In this document: in pieces, positions 39,690 to 48,030 of the stretch | Position numbering within the stretch: position 1 is the first letter of the stretch | How the letters are laid out: each line of letters opens with the position of its first letter | DNA from: Nonomuraea rhodomycinica | GTDB taxonomy: Bacteria; Actinomycetota; Actinomycetes; Streptosporangiales; Streptosporangiaceae | Direction: 5' to 3' | Assembly: GCF_013363995.1 (NCBI RefSeq) | Contig: NZ_JABWGO010000011.1 | Span: forward strand, 248,001 to 312,000 | Length of the DNA stretch: 64,000 nucleotides | Made by a program: the position numbers and the translations under genes | The notes under the pieces: model-generated | Databases searched by the model: none | What the model was told of the DNA's origin: nothing | Seen by the model: only the letters and a program-made list of their open reading frames with translations

Positions 39690-41420
39690 CTACTGGTGCG
39701 AGCGGGCCTTGAACAGCGCCCGGCGGGCCGCCTTGGCGACCTGCTTGTCCGGGTGCACCTGGGAGATCAGGTCCAGCAGCTCCTCCACGTGAGCGTGCGG
39801 GATCTTCCAGATCACCTCCAGGAGGTTGTTGAGCAGGTCCGGGCCGATGTCACGCAGGCTGCTGACGAACTCCGAGCGGCCCAGCCCGGCGGAGATCGTC
39901 CACATGTCCAGGATCAGCCAGTGGGTGTCGTCCTGGGTCGGCTCGGGCGCCCCCTCGACCCCGAGCTGGCTCAGGTGCGTGGCCGCGTACGGGCGCAGCG
40001 ACGGCTGCTTCAGCGCCGCCTGCCAGGCCGGTACGGCATCCTCGCCGAGCGTGCCCACCACGCTGGCGGCCTGGACGCGGATGAGCGCGTCGCTCTCGTC
40101 CTCGGCCGCCGCCTCCAGCAGTTCCTCGGCCGCCCGGCCCGGCTCGCGCAGCCGCATCCAGGCGGCGAACTCGGCGTCGGCCTCCTCCTCGGGCAGCTCG
40201 GCGCTGAGCGCGAGCAGTTCGTGGGCGCTCATCGACTCGATGGCGGGCCGCGCGTCGATCTCGATGTCGGCGTCGTCCACGAGGTGGATGACGCCCTCGG
40301 TGCCGAGCGCCGTCAGGCTGAGCGTCCCGCCGGCCCCCCGCGACTCGTCCAGGGCGACCATGCCGTAGCCGGTGAGCCACTCGACGGCCGGGGCCAGCGG
40401 GTCGCCGGCGGCCTCCCACGCGTCGGAGCCGAGCTCGTCGAGCTCGGCGGCGGCCTCGGCCAGCTCCTGGCGCAGGCCGTCGAGCTCACGCGAGCCGCCG
40501 GCCAGCAGCAGCCGCACCAGCACGCCACGGGTGAGCCCCGCGAGCGCCATGGTCAGATCGTCGTCGGGCAGCTCGGGGTCGCCGTAGTCGATCGAGTGGA
40601 GGCCGAGCATCCAGGCGTCGAGCACGTCCTCGTCGTCGTCGAACGGCCACTCGGATGTGTCGTCCTGCACGGCCACCGTGTTGCCCTCGCCCGGCTCCAG
40701 GAACTCCAGGTCGACGGCGAGGTTCCAGACGTTCCAGAGCTGGGGCACGGCCTCGGCGAGGGAGCCCTCGGTCTCCGGCCTCGGCAGGCCGACGGCGGCC
40801 AGCGCCTCCTCGACCTCGGCGTCGGACAGCAGGGTGTCCTCGCCGACGCGGCGGCCGGAGCCGACCCACACGGCCAGGTCGCGGGCCTTGGCGATCAGCG
40901 GCACCTCGCGGGCGGCGGCGGCCAGCTCGGCGTCCGGCCGCAGCCGGATCGTGGGCAGGTCGGCGAGCTCGTCCGCGAACGGCTCGAAGTCGCCCAGATC
41001 GCCGGTCTCCTCCTCGTCCTCGTCCTCACCCTCGGCGTCCTCGAGGAGCTCCTCCATCAGCTCGACGAACTCGTCCTCGACGTCGTCGAGCTCCTCCCGC
41101 AGGCCCTCCAGGGAGTCGGAGTCCTCGGTCAGCCTCCCGGTCTGGGAGAGGAACGTGAGGTACGCGTCCACGGCCGGCAGCATGCCGTCGGCGGCGGAGT
41201 CGGGGTCCTCCACGACCTTCGGCATGCGGTCCAGGAGCAGGTTGCGCAGGTCGGCGCGCTTCCACGTGCCGAGGTCGCTGGAGAAGGCGAGACGGTGCCA
41301 CAGGGCGGCGGGCCCGACGAGCTCGGGGTCGCTGTCGGGCGCGTTGACCCGCGCCCACATGATGAACTCTTCGAGCAGGGGTCGCAGCTCAGTGGCGGCT
41401 ACCTCGATGCGATCTGTCAC
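39690..41420 (-). CDS. Large acidic protein with HEAT-like C-terminus, unknown function
   Basis: The 576-aa product starts at a GTG and is very rich in Asp, Glu, Leu and Ala. An extreme acidic run lies near residues 113-150 (ELLEDAEGEDEDEEETGDLG). The C-terminal third (about 385-570) consists of helical pairs resembling HEAT repeats. No enzymatic motif is seen. The N-terminal 100 residues are more balanced and Trp-containing. I do not recognise a named family. The upstream gap carries three copies of an 11-base repeat that could be its operator. Confidence 0.75.
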   Translation of the reverse strand: MTDRIEVAATELRPLLEEFIMWARVNAPDSDPELVGPAALWHRLAFSSDLGTWKRADLRNLLLDRMPKVVEDPDSAADGMLPAVDAYLTFLSQTGRLTEDSDSLEGLREELDDVEDEFVELMEELLEDAEGEDEDEEETGDLGDFEPFADELADLPTIRLRPDAELAAAAREVPLIAKARDLAVWVGSGRRVGEDTLLSDAEVEEALAAVGLPRPETEGSLAEAVPQLWNVWNLAVDLEFLEPGEGNTVAVQDDTSEWPFDDDEDVLDAWMLGLHSIDYGDPELPDDDLTMALAGLTRGVLVRLLLAGGSRELDGLRQELAEAAAELDELGSDAWEAAGDPLAPAVEWLTGYGMVALDESRGAGGTLSLTALGTEGVIHLVDDADIEIDARPAIESMSAHELLALSAELPEEEADAEFAAWMRLREPGRAAEELLEAAAEDESDALIRVQAASVVGTLGEDAVPAWQAALKQPSLRPYAATHLSQLGVEGAPEPTQDDTHWLILDMWTISAGLGRSEFVSSLRDIGPDLLNNLLEVIWKIPHAHVEELLDLISQVHPDKQVAKAARRALFKARSHQ

Positions 41421-41475
41421 CCACTCAGGCTAGTGCGCCGACGGTGCACTCGGCCCCCCAAATCCGCGCTTTTGC

Positions 41476-41549
41476 CGATCATGACGTGCGGTCCCTCATG
41501 ATCATGACATCGGCCGGGCCGTGGCGCGCATCCCGATCATGACGTGCGG
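41476..41549. repeat. Three GATCATGAC(G/A)T repeats
   Basis: GATCATGACGT at 41477-41487, GATCATGACAT at 41500-41510 and GATCATGACGT at 41535-41545. The outer two extend to identical 16-mers (41476-41491 and 41534-41549). They lie between the ndgR 3' end and the start of the 576-aa gene; the last covers the ndgR stop codon. Confidence 0.6.
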
Positions 41550-42253
41550 CGCATCGATTCGGTGATCCGCTCGGCGGCGGCCATCACCGGTACGGCGTGC
41601 AGGCGTCCGGGCGCCCGCGTGAGCCGCTCGATGGGGCCCGACACCGACACCGCGGCGATGACCTTGCCGCCGCTGCCCCGGATGGGCGCCGACACGCTCG
41701 CCACGCCCTGCTCCCGCTCGCCCACGCTGTGGGCCCAGCCGCGGCGGCGCACCGACGCGAGGGTCGCGGCGGTGAACTTGGCGCCGCGCAACCCGCGGTG
41801 CAGCCGGTCGGGCTCCTCCCAGGCCAGCAGGATCTGCGCCGCCGAGCCCGCCGTCATGGGCAGCGCCGATCCCACCGGTACGGTGTCGCGCAGGCCGCTG
41901 GCGCGTTCGGCCGCGGCCACGCACACGCGCTCGTCACCCTGGCGGCGGTAGAGCTGCGCGCTCTCGCCCGTCAGGTCGCGCAACTGCATCAGCACCGGCG
42001 CGGCCACCGCGAGCAGCCGGTCCTCGCCGGCGGCCGTGGACAACTCCGAGAGCCGCGGACCCAGGACGAACCTGCCTTGTGTGTCACGGCTCACAATGCG
42101 GTGGTGTTCGAGGGCGACCGCGAGCCGATGCGCGGTGGGGCGGGCCAATCCGGTGGCCTGAACGAGCTGGGCCAGCGAGGCCGGGCCGGCTTCGAGGGCG
42201 TTGAGCACCAGAACGGCCTTGTCGAGTACTCCGACTCCGCTAGAGTTGTCCAT
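41537..42253 (-). CDS. ndgR: IclR-family regulator of leucine genes (NdgR/LtbR-like)
   Basis: The product is 238 aa from the ATG at 42253. The N-terminal winged HTH (about 1-65) reads GVGVLDKAVLVLNALEAGPA, then QLVQATGLARPTAHRLAVAL. The C-terminal IclR effector domain (about 75-238) includes GSALPMTAGSAAQILLAW. Location directly divergent from leuCD is the conserved place of NdgR/AreB in Streptomyces and LtbR in Corynebacterium, where it regulates leuCD and other amino-acid genes. The symbol is given on synteny and length. Confidence 0.9.
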   Translation of the reverse strand: MDNSSGVGVLDKAVLVLNALEAGPASLAQLVQATGLARPTAHRLAVALEHHRIVSRDTQGRFVLGPRLSELSTAAGEDRLLAVAAPVLMQLRDLTGESAQLYRRQGDERVCVAAAERASGLRDTVPVGSALPMTAGSAAQILLAWEEPDRLHRGLRGAKFTAATLASVRRRGWAHSVGEREQGVASVSAPIRGSGGKVIAAVSVSGPIERLTRAPGRLHAVPVMAAAERITESMRRTS

Positions 42254-42267
42254 AGGCCGATACTGCC

Positions 42268-42283
42268 GTCTCGACATATGAGA
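42268..42283. promoter_or_regulatory. Candidate operator between ndgR and leuC
   Basis: GTCTC-N7-GAGA (42268-42272 and 42280-42283) lies 15 bases upstream of the ndgR start, in the divergent promoter. The same spacing occurs at 13943-13958, and with one mismatch at the ilvE promoter. Confidence 0.4.
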
Positions 42284-42313
42284 AAGCAAGTCGGAGGCAA
42301 AGCCACACGCGAA

Positions 42314-42327
42314 GGTCCGGCCGGACC
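42314..42327. promoter_or_regulatory. 14-bp perfect palindrome in the leuC leader
   Basis: GGTCCGGCCGGACC reads the same on both strands and lies 40 bases upstream of the leuC start. It could be an operator, or a hairpin in the leader if transcription starts upstream. Confidence 0.35.
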
Positions 42328-42366
42328 ACTGCGATGGAGCAGTCGCGGAACGAGCAGGAGGAGATC

Positions 42367-43752
42367 ATGGGCCGCACACTGGCGGAGAAGGTCTGGGAGC
42401 AGCACGTCGTGCGCCGCGTCGACGGTGAGCCCGACCTGCTCTACATCGACCTGCACCTCATCCACGAGGTGACCAGTCCGCAGGCGTTCGACGGGCTCCG
42501 GCTCGCCGGCCGCAAGGTGCGCAGGCCCGACCTCACCATCGCGACCGAGGACCACAACGTCCCGACCGTGCTCGGCCCCATCGCCGACCCGGTCTCCAAG
42601 ACCCAGGTCGAGACGCTGCGCAAGAACGCCGCGGAGTTCGGCATCCGGCTGCACCCGATGGGCGACGCCGGCCAGGGCGTGGTGCACATCATCGGCCCGC
42701 AGTTCGGCCTGACCCAGCCGGGCATGACCATCGTCTGCGGCGACTCCCACACCTCCACGCACGGCGCGTTCGGCGGCATCGCCTTCGGCATCGGCACCTC
42801 CGAGGTCGAGCACGTGCTGGCCACGCAGACCCTGCCCGCCTACCGGCCGAAGACCATGGCCATCGAGGTCTCGGGCGAGCTGCCCGTGGGCGTCACCGCC
42901 AAGGACCTGATCCTGGCCATCATCGCCAAGATCGGCACCGGCGGCGGCCAGGGCTACATCGTCGAGTACCGCGGCGAGGCCGTCCGCAAGCTCTCCATGG
43001 AGGGCCGGATGACGGTGTGCAACATGTCGATCGAGGCCGGCGCCCGGGCCGGCCTGATCGCCCCGGACGAGACCACGTTCGCCTACCTCAAGGGCCGCCC
43101 GCACGCGCCGTCGGGCGAGCTGTGGGACCAGGCGGTCGAGTACTGGAAGTCGCTGCGCACCGACGACGACGCCGTCTTCGACAAGGTCGTCGAGATCGAC
43201 GCCTCCACGCTCACCCCGTACGTCACCTGGGGCACCAACCCTGGCCAGGGCCTGCCGCTGGGCGCGTCGGTGCCCGACCCGGCGAGCTTCGCCGACCCGA
43301 TCGAGCGCTCCGCCGCCGAGCGCGCCCTGGAGTACATGGGCCTGAGCGCCGGCACCCCGCTGCGCGACGTCGAGGTCGACACCGTCTTCGTCGGCTCCTG
43401 CACCAACGGCCGCATCGAGGACCTCCGCTCGGCCGCCGAGATCCTGCGCGGCCGGCAGGTGAAGACCCGCACGCTCATCGTGCCCGGCTCGATGCTGGTC
43501 AAGCTGCAGGCCGAGCAGGAGGGGCTGCACGAGGTGTTCAAGGCCGCCGGCGCCGAGTGGCGCGAGGCCGGCTGCTCCATGTGCCTCGGCATGAACCCCG
43601 ACACGCTCCAGCCGGGCGAGCGCAGCGCCTCCACCTCCAACCGCAACTTCGAGGGCCGCCAGGGCAAGGGTGGCCGCACCCACCTGGTCTCGCCGCAGGT
43701 CGCCGCCGCGACCGCCGTCACCGGCCGCCTCACGGCCCCCGCCGACCTCTAG
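42367..43752 (+). CDS. leuC: 3-Isopropylmalate dehydratase large subunit
   Basis: The product is 461 aa from the ATG at 42367, behind AGGAGG. It is an aconitase-family subunit that binds the [4Fe-4S] cluster through Cys345 (FVGSCTNGR), Cys403 and Cys406 (CSMCLGMNPD). With LeuD it isomerises 2- to 3-isopropylmalate, and citramalate in the CimA route. The N-terminal KVWEQHVV and mid-protein GDSHTSTHGAFG motifs are typical. It forms an operon with leuD 67 bases downstream and is divergent from its likely regulator. Confidence 0.97.
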   Translation: MGRTLAEKVWEQHVVRRVDGEPDLLYIDLHLIHEVTSPQAFDGLRLAGRKVRRPDLTIATEDHNVPTVLGPIADPVSKTQVETLRKNAAEFGIRLHPMGDAGQGVVHIIGPQFGLTQPGMTIVCGDSHTSTHGAFGGIAFGIGTSEVEHVLATQTLPAYRPKTMAIEVSGELPVGVTAKDLILAIIAKIGTGGGQGYIVEYRGEAVRKLSMEGRMTVCNMSIEAGARAGLIAPDETTFAYLKGRPHAPSGELWDQAVEYWKSLRTDDDAVFDKVVEIDASTLTPYVTWGTNPGQGLPLGASVPDPASFADPIERSAAERALEYMGLSAGTPLRDVEVDTVFVGSCTNGRIEDLRSAAEILRGRQVKTRTLIVPGSMLVKLQAEQEGLHEVFKAAGAEWREAGCSMCLGMNPDTLQPGERSASTSNRNFEGRQGKGGRTHLVSPQVAAATAVTGRLTAPADL

Positions 43753-43819
43753 CGCGCTCCCGGTGAGGCGGCCGGGCCGCCCCACCCGACGTGCTTCCCG
43801 ACTTCTAGGAGATCCCGAC

Positions 43820-44407
43820 ATGGATGCCTTCATCACCCACACCGGTACGGCGGTGCCGCTGCGCCGCAGCAACGTCGACACCGACCAGATCATCCCGGCC
43901 GTCTGGCTCAAGCAGGTCAGCCGCACCGGCTTCGAGAAAGGCCTGTTCTCCGCCTGGCGCGAGGACCCCGGCTTCGTCCTCAACGACCCGGCCTACCAGG
44001 GCGCCTCGATCCTCGTCTCCGGACCCGACTTCGGCACCGGCTCCTCGCGCGAGCACGCCGTCTGGGCGCTGCAGCAGTACGGCTTCCGCGTGGTGATCGC
44101 CGCCCGGTTCGGCGACATCTTCCGCAACAACTCCACCAAGATGGGCCTGCTGCCGGTCGTCCTGCCGGGCGAGAAGGTCGAGGCGCTGCAGGCCGCCGTC
44201 GAGGCCGACCCGTCGCTGCCGGTGACGGTCGACCTGGAGGGCCGCGAGGTCCGGTGGGCGGACGAGGCCGTCGGCTTCGAGATCGACGACTACACCCGCT
44301 GGCGGCTCATGGAGGGCCTCGACGACATCGGCCTGACTTTGCGGCACGCCGACGACGTCGCGGCGTACGAGAATGAGCGGCAGCCATGGCTGCCGACGAC
44401 CGTCTAG
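43820..44407 (+). CDS. leuD: 3-Isopropylmalate dehydratase small subunit
   Basis: The product is 195 aa from the ATG at 43820, behind TAGGAGATC. Aconitase swivel-domain motifs are present: VDTDQIIPAVWLKQV, GPDFGTGSSREHAVWAL, and FGDIFRNNSTKMGLLPV. It is the partner of LeuC. The last 22 bases overlap the next small gene, which indicates coupling. Confidence 0.97.
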   Translation: MDAFITHTGTAVPLRRSNVDTDQIIPAVWLKQVSRTGFEKGLFSAWREDPGFVLNDPAYQGASILVSGPDFGTGSSREHAVWALQQYGFRVVIAARFGDIFRNNSTKMGLLPVVLPGEKVEALQAAVEADPSLPVTVDLEGREVRWADEAVGFEIDDYTRWRLMEGLDDIGLTLRHADDVAAYENERQPWLPTTV

Positions 44408-44637
44408 ACGACGACGAGCTGGCGCGGCGGCTGCGCGAGGCGCACCGCCGCGTCAGCGCCGTGCTCACCGGGCTTCCCGCCGACGAGAAAGAGCGGCTGG
44501 CTCGGCGATATCTGACGATCTGCGACCTCGCCAAGCGCGATCCGGCACGGGCTGCGGCCCGTCTGGATCTTCTCCTGGCCTCTCTGGACGGCGATCTCGA
44601 CACGCCACGCGCACCCGAAAGCACGCCGGGTGATTGA
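44386..44637 (+). CDS. Small helical protein, 83 aa, downstream of leuD
   Basis: The ATG at 44386 lies inside the end of leuD in another frame. The product is charged and helical (DDELARRLREAHRRVSAVLT, RYLTICDLAKRDPARAAARL) with no known domain. A small gene at this position between leuD and hup is also found in Streptomyces gene order, which supports its being real. It is a likely member of the leuCD operon. Confidence 0.65.
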   Translation: MAADDRLDDDELARRLREAHRRVSAVLTGLPADEKERLARRYLTICDLAKRDPARAAARLDLLLASLDGDLDTPRAPESTPGD

Positions 44638-44673
44638 GTTCGCCCGCAATCCGGCCTAGTTTCGGGAGAGTAA

Positions 44674-44723
44674 GGGGTTTCTACGTCGAACTTCGTTAGC
44701 TGGAACCCCGAGCCGTAACGGGG
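44674..44723 (+). promoter_or_regulatory. hup leader with two competing hairpins
   Basis: Stem A pairs GGGGTT (44674-44679) with AACCCC (44704-44709), with further pairing inside (CTACG with CGTTAG). Stem B pairs CCCCG (44706-44710) with CGGGG (44719-44723). The CCCC at 44706-44709 belongs to both, so only one can form. Stem B takes four G residues of the GGGGGAG ribosome-binding site. Confidence 0.45.
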
Positions 44724-44737
44724 GGAGCACAACTTAC

Positions 44738-45037
44738 ATGAACAAGCGAGAGCTCGTCGACGCCATCGTAGAGCGCGTCGGCGACCGGAAGACGGCGACC
44801 GAAGCGGTCAACGCGATCATCGATGTCGTCCAGAAGGCCGTGGCCGGTGGCGACAAGGTCTCGATCACCGGTTTCGGTGCGTTCGAGATGGTCCACAAGC
44901 CGGCCCGCTCGGCCAGGAACCCGTCGACCGGCGCGGAGATCAAGGTCGCGGAGAGCTGGGGGCCGAAGTTCCGGCCAGGGTCGGACTTCAAGGAGCTGGT
45001 GAACGCCGGCGGCAAGAAGGCCGCGAAGAAGAAGTAA
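44738..45037 (+). CDS. hup: HU-family DNA-binding protein
   Basis: The 99-aa product has the HU fold from MNKRELVDAIVERVGDRKTA through the beta arm (FGAFEMVHKPARSARNPSTG) to the last helix. A short Lys-rich tail (GGKKAAKKK) is far shorter than the long Lys/Ala tail of the HupS/Hlp type, so it is the short HupA-type. It binds DNA non-specifically as a dimer. It is preceded by a structured 100-base leader and followed by a hairpin. Confidence 0.96.
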   Translation: MNKRELVDAIVERVGDRKTATEAVNAIIDVVQKAVAGGDKVSITGFGAFEMVHKPARSARNPSTGAEIKVAESWGPKFRPGSDFKELVNAGGKKAAKKK

Positions 45038-45050
45038 CGACGTCGCACCC

Positions 45051-45077
45051 GCCCGGTCCCCGTCCTGGGGGCCGGGC
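45051..45077 (+). terminator. hup terminator
   Basis: An 11-bp stem with one G-T pair (45051-45061 with 45067-45077) and a 5-nt loop lies 13 bases past the hup stop. Confidence 0.65.
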
Positions 45078-45142
45078 GCTTCGCGTTTCCGGGGACCCCG
45101 CGTCCGGGGGATGTCGCCGCTTCCCGGGGGCTCGGCGGCGGA

Positions 45143-45352
45143 TCACTCCGGCACGGGGAACGTGGACAGCGTCACGTAGCTGATCTCCCCGTCCGTCATC
45201 ACCAGCCGCACCCGCTGCCCCGAGCGCAGCAGCAGCAGCGGGCCCGCGTCGAAGGCGTGGGCGCCGAAGGGCAGCACGGTCCCGTCGTCGAGGAAGACCG
45301 TGCCGGAGCGGGTGACCTCGTCGAAGGTGCGCACCGTGGCCTGCACGCGCAC
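45143..45352 (-). CDS. Small conserved-type beta protein, 69 aa
   Basis: The product starts at a GTG. The sequence (VQATVRTFDEVTRSGTVFLD, DDGTVLPFGAHAF, GQRVRLVM) resembles a cold-shock/OB-like small barrel in its first half, but the RNP motifs of Csp proteins are absent. A role in nucleic-acid binding is only a guess. It is divergent from an MFS gene across 51 bases. Confidence 0.65.
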   Translation of the reverse strand: MRVQATVRTFDEVTRSGTVFLDDGTVLPFGAHAFDAGPLLLLRSGQRVRLVMTDGEISYVTLSTFPVPE

Positions 45353-45403
45353 CAGCCTAATCCGTTTGCCATCGGGGAGCGGAACACCCGAGTATCGCTA
45401 CTT

Positions 45404-46663
45404 ATGCGCTCGAACCCCGACTTCTGGCGTTTCGTCTGGGCGAACGGCGTGACCCAGATGGGCACGCAGGTCACCACCGTCGCGCTGCCCCTGGCCGCCG
45501 TCCTCGCGCTGGACGCGGGAGCGCTGCAGCTCGGCCTGCTCTCCGCCGCCCAGATGCTCGCCTTCCTGCTCGTGGGGCTCCCCGCGGGCGTCTGGGTGGA
45601 CCGGGTCCGCCGGCTGCCCGTCCTCGTCTGGTCCGACCTGGTACGAGGGCTGGCGCTCGTCACGGTGCCGCTCGCGGCGTGGGCGGGCGTGCTGACCGTG
45701 CCGCACCTCTACGCCGTGGCGCTGATCCTGGGGTTCGGCACCGTGTTCTTCGACGTGGCCCACATGAGCGTGCTGCCCGCCGTCGTGCCCGCGGACCGGC
45801 TCGAACGCGGCAACAGCGCCCTGGAGGTCACCCGCAACGTCTCCCTGCTCGCCGGGCCCGGCCTGGGCGGCTGGCTGGTCAACCTGCTCACCGCGCCCGT
45901 CGCCCTGCTCGCCGACTCCGTCAGCTACCTCGCCTCCGCGCTGCTGCTGTCCCGCGTACGGGCCGAGGAACGCCCCACGGAGGCCGTGCAGCGGCCGTCA
46001 CGGCGCGAGCGGCGGCTGCGGCGGGAGATGGCCGAGGGCCTGGCCTTCGTCGTCAGGGAGCCGGTGCTGCGCCGCGTCGCCGTCGTCGGGGCGCTGGCCA
46101 TGGCGGCCAACAGCGTCTGCGCGGTCGGCTTCCCGCTCTACCTGGTCAAGGAGCTGGGCGTCGGCCCCGGCGCGTACGGCCTGCTGCTGTCGGGCGCCGC
46201 CTGCGGCGCGCTGGCCGGCGCGACGCTCGTGCCCCGGCTGACCGCCCGCTTCGGCACGGGCGCCACCCTGTACGGTTCGGCGGCGCTGGCCTCGGTGCTC
46301 TACCTGCCCGCGCTGGCCACCGGCCCCGGCTGGCGCCTGGCGTTCCTGCCCGCGGCCGGGGCGCTGTTCGGCGCGGCCAGCTCGGTGTTCGGCGTCGCCC
46401 AGCTCAGCCACCGCCAGCGCGTCACCCCCGCGCACCTCCTGGGCCGCGTCAACGCCGCCATGCGCTTCCTCATGTGGGGCGCCTTCCCCCTGGGCGGGTT
46501 GCTCGGCGGCGCGCTCGGGGAGCGGACGGGCGGCTACGCGGTCTTCGCCGTGGGCGTCGCCGCGCTCGGGCTCGCCCACCTGGCGGTCGTCACCGCGCCC
46601 CGCATCAGGACGGCCACAGCTCCGCCACCACCGCAGCGGTATGCCGACCGAGACCCAGCCTGA
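45404..46663 (+). CDS. MFS transporter (EntS/MFS_3-like exporter)
   Basis: The product is 419 aa from the ATG at 45404, without a clear ribosome-binding site. It has about 12 helices. Features of the MFS_3 group are FWRFVWANGVTQMGTQVTTV at the N-terminus, GLPAGVWVDRVRRLPVLVWS as the loop 2-3 motif, and LERGNSALEVTRNVSLLAGP mid-way. Relatives export siderophores and macrolides. The last 59 bases overlap the convergent cofC gene. Confidence 0.85.
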   Translation: MRSNPDFWRFVWANGVTQMGTQVTTVALPLAAVLALDAGALQLGLLSAAQMLAFLLVGLPAGVWVDRVRRLPVLVWSDLVRGLALVTVPLAAWAGVLTVPHLYAVALILGFGTVFFDVAHMSVLPAVVPADRLERGNSALEVTRNVSLLAGPGLGGWLVNLLTAPVALLADSVSYLASALLLSRVRAEERPTEAVQRPSRRERRLRREMAEGLAFVVREPVLRRVAVVGALAMAANSVCAVGFPLYLVKELGVGPGAYGLLLSGAACGALAGATLVPRLTARFGTGATLYGSAALASVLYLPALATGPGWRLAFLPAAGALFGAASSVFGVAQLSHRQRVTPAHLLGRVNAAMRFLMWGAFPLGGLLGGALGERTGGYAVFAVGVAALGLAHLAVVTAPRIRTATAPPPPQRYADRDPA

Positions 46664-47237
46664 CGGCGGCGCGCAGGTCGTCGGGGGTGTCGACGTCGCG
46701 ACGGACCGAGTCGATGCCGTCCAGGCACAGCTCCTTGGCCCCGACCGCCAGGTGCTTGGCGCGCGACTCTCCGCCGAAGCGGGGGGTGAACGGCATCCCC
46801 GGCCGTACCCCGTAGAACGTGGTGCCCACGTCGAGCGCGTCGGGCACGAACGCCTGGTCGAACTCCGCCGCCGCGGCCAGCGCCACGGCCAGCTCGGCGG
46901 GCCGCAGCGCGGGCAGGTCGGCCTGCAGGGCCCCCACGGGGTCGCCGGGAGCCAGCCGTACGGCGTGGGCCGCGCCCGTGCGCAGCGCGGTGTTGAGCCC
47001 GCGGTCGGGGTCGTGCACCACGTCCGCTCCCAGCGCGGCGAGCGGCACGGCGGCGCAGGGGTCGGCGGTCACGACGACCACCCGCGCCACGGCCGGGCAC
47101 TCCAGCGCCGCCGACACCGTGTCGCAGGCCACGGCGACGGCCAGCCGCGTGCGGTGCGGGCCGGCCGCGGCGGCCATCCGGGTCTTCGCGGCGACCAGTG
47201 TCTTCACCGGGATGACCAGTGACCAGCGGTTGCTCAT
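46605..47237 (-). CDS. cofC: CofC/FbiD guanylyltransferase of F420 synthesis
   Basis: The product is 210 aa from the ATG at 47237. The nucleotidyltransferase fold begins WSLVIPVKTLVAAKTRM, with VVHDPDRGLNTALRTG and the metal-binding ALQADLPALRP. It activates a three-carbon phospho-acid with GTP: 2-phospholactate in archaea, phosphoenolpyruvate in mycobacteria (there named FbiD). It is placed beside plsC-gpsA-ddl, as in many actinobacteria. The 3' end overlaps the MFS gene. Confidence 0.9.
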   Translation of the reverse strand: MSNRWSLVIPVKTLVAAKTRMAAAAGPHRTRLAVAVACDTVSAALECPAVARVVVVTADPCAAVPLAALGADVVHDPDRGLNTALRTGAAHAVRLAPGDPVGALQADLPALRPAELAVALAAAAEFDQAFVPDALDVGTTFYGVRPGMPFTPRFGGESRAKHLAVGAKELCLDGIDSVRRDVDTPDDLRAAVRLGLGRHTAAVVAELWPS

Positions 47238-47319
47238 AGGGTTAAGCATCGCGCCTCGACATCCCGCGCGGCCAACCGGGAGACTTGGGGCGCACACCAC
47301 GTTCGGGTTGGAGGAGAGC

Positions 47320-48030
47320 ATGAGGCGCCTCACGCGGCCATCGCGTTTCTGGGAGTCCCTGGCCGTGGTGATCGTGAAGCCACTGTCGCGGCTCCTGGTC
47401 AGCCGTGACTGGCGCCACGGGGAGCGGATCCCCCGCGAGGGCGGGGTGATCATCGCCGCCAACCACCTGTCGTGGACCGACCCCGTGCTGCTGTCGCACT
47501 TCCTGTACGACCAGGGGCGCTGGCCGGTCATCCTGGCCAAGGCGGCCCTGTTCCGGGTGCCGCTGCTCGGCCACGCCGTGCGCTCGCTGTGCGCGATCCC
47601 CGTCGAGCGGGCCAGCAGCGAGGCCGCCCGTTCGCTGAGCGTGTCGGCGCAGCGGCTGCGCGACGGCGGGGCGATCCTGTTCTACCCCGAGGGCACCTGC
47701 ACGCGTGACCCCGACCTGTGGCCGATGGTCGGCAAGACCGGCGCCGCCCGGCTGGCCCTGGAGAGCGGCGCCCCCGTGATCCCGGTCGCCCACTGGGGCG
47801 CGCATGAGCTGCTGCCGTACGGGGAGAAGAAGCCCAGGCTCTTCCCGCGCAAGACCTTCCGGGTGTCGGTGGGGCCGCCGGTGGACCTGTCCAGGTACGC
47901 CGGTCAGCCGCCGCAGGGGCAGGTGCTGCGCCAGGCGACGGCCGACATCATGGCGGCGATCACCGCGCAGCTCGCCGAGCTGCGCGGCGAGAAGGCACCC
48001 GAGACTCCCTACGACCCGGCCGGGCGGTGA
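47320..48030 (+). CDS. plsC: 1-Acylglycerol-3-phosphate acyltransferase (PlsC-like)
   Basis: The product is 236 aa from the ATG at 47320, behind GGAGGAG. The catalytic motif NHLSWTD (NHx4D) is followed by the acyl-acceptor-binding FYPEGTCTRD block and by VIPVAHWG. It transfers acyl groups to lysophosphatidic acid at the membrane. It overlaps gpsA by 4 bases, so the pair makes glycerol-3-phosphate and acylates its product in one operon. Confidence 0.9.
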   Translation: MRRLTRPSRFWESLAVVIVKPLSRLLVSRDWRHGERIPREGGVIIAANHLSWTDPVLLSHFLYDQGRWPVILAKAALFRVPLLGHAVRSLCAIPVERASSEAARSLSVSAQRLRDGGAILFYPEGTCTRDPDLWPMVGKTGAARLALESGAPVIPVAHWGAHELLPYGEKKPRLFPRKTFRVSVGPPVDLSRYAGQPPQGQVLRQATADIMAAITAQLAELRGEKAPETPYDPAGR

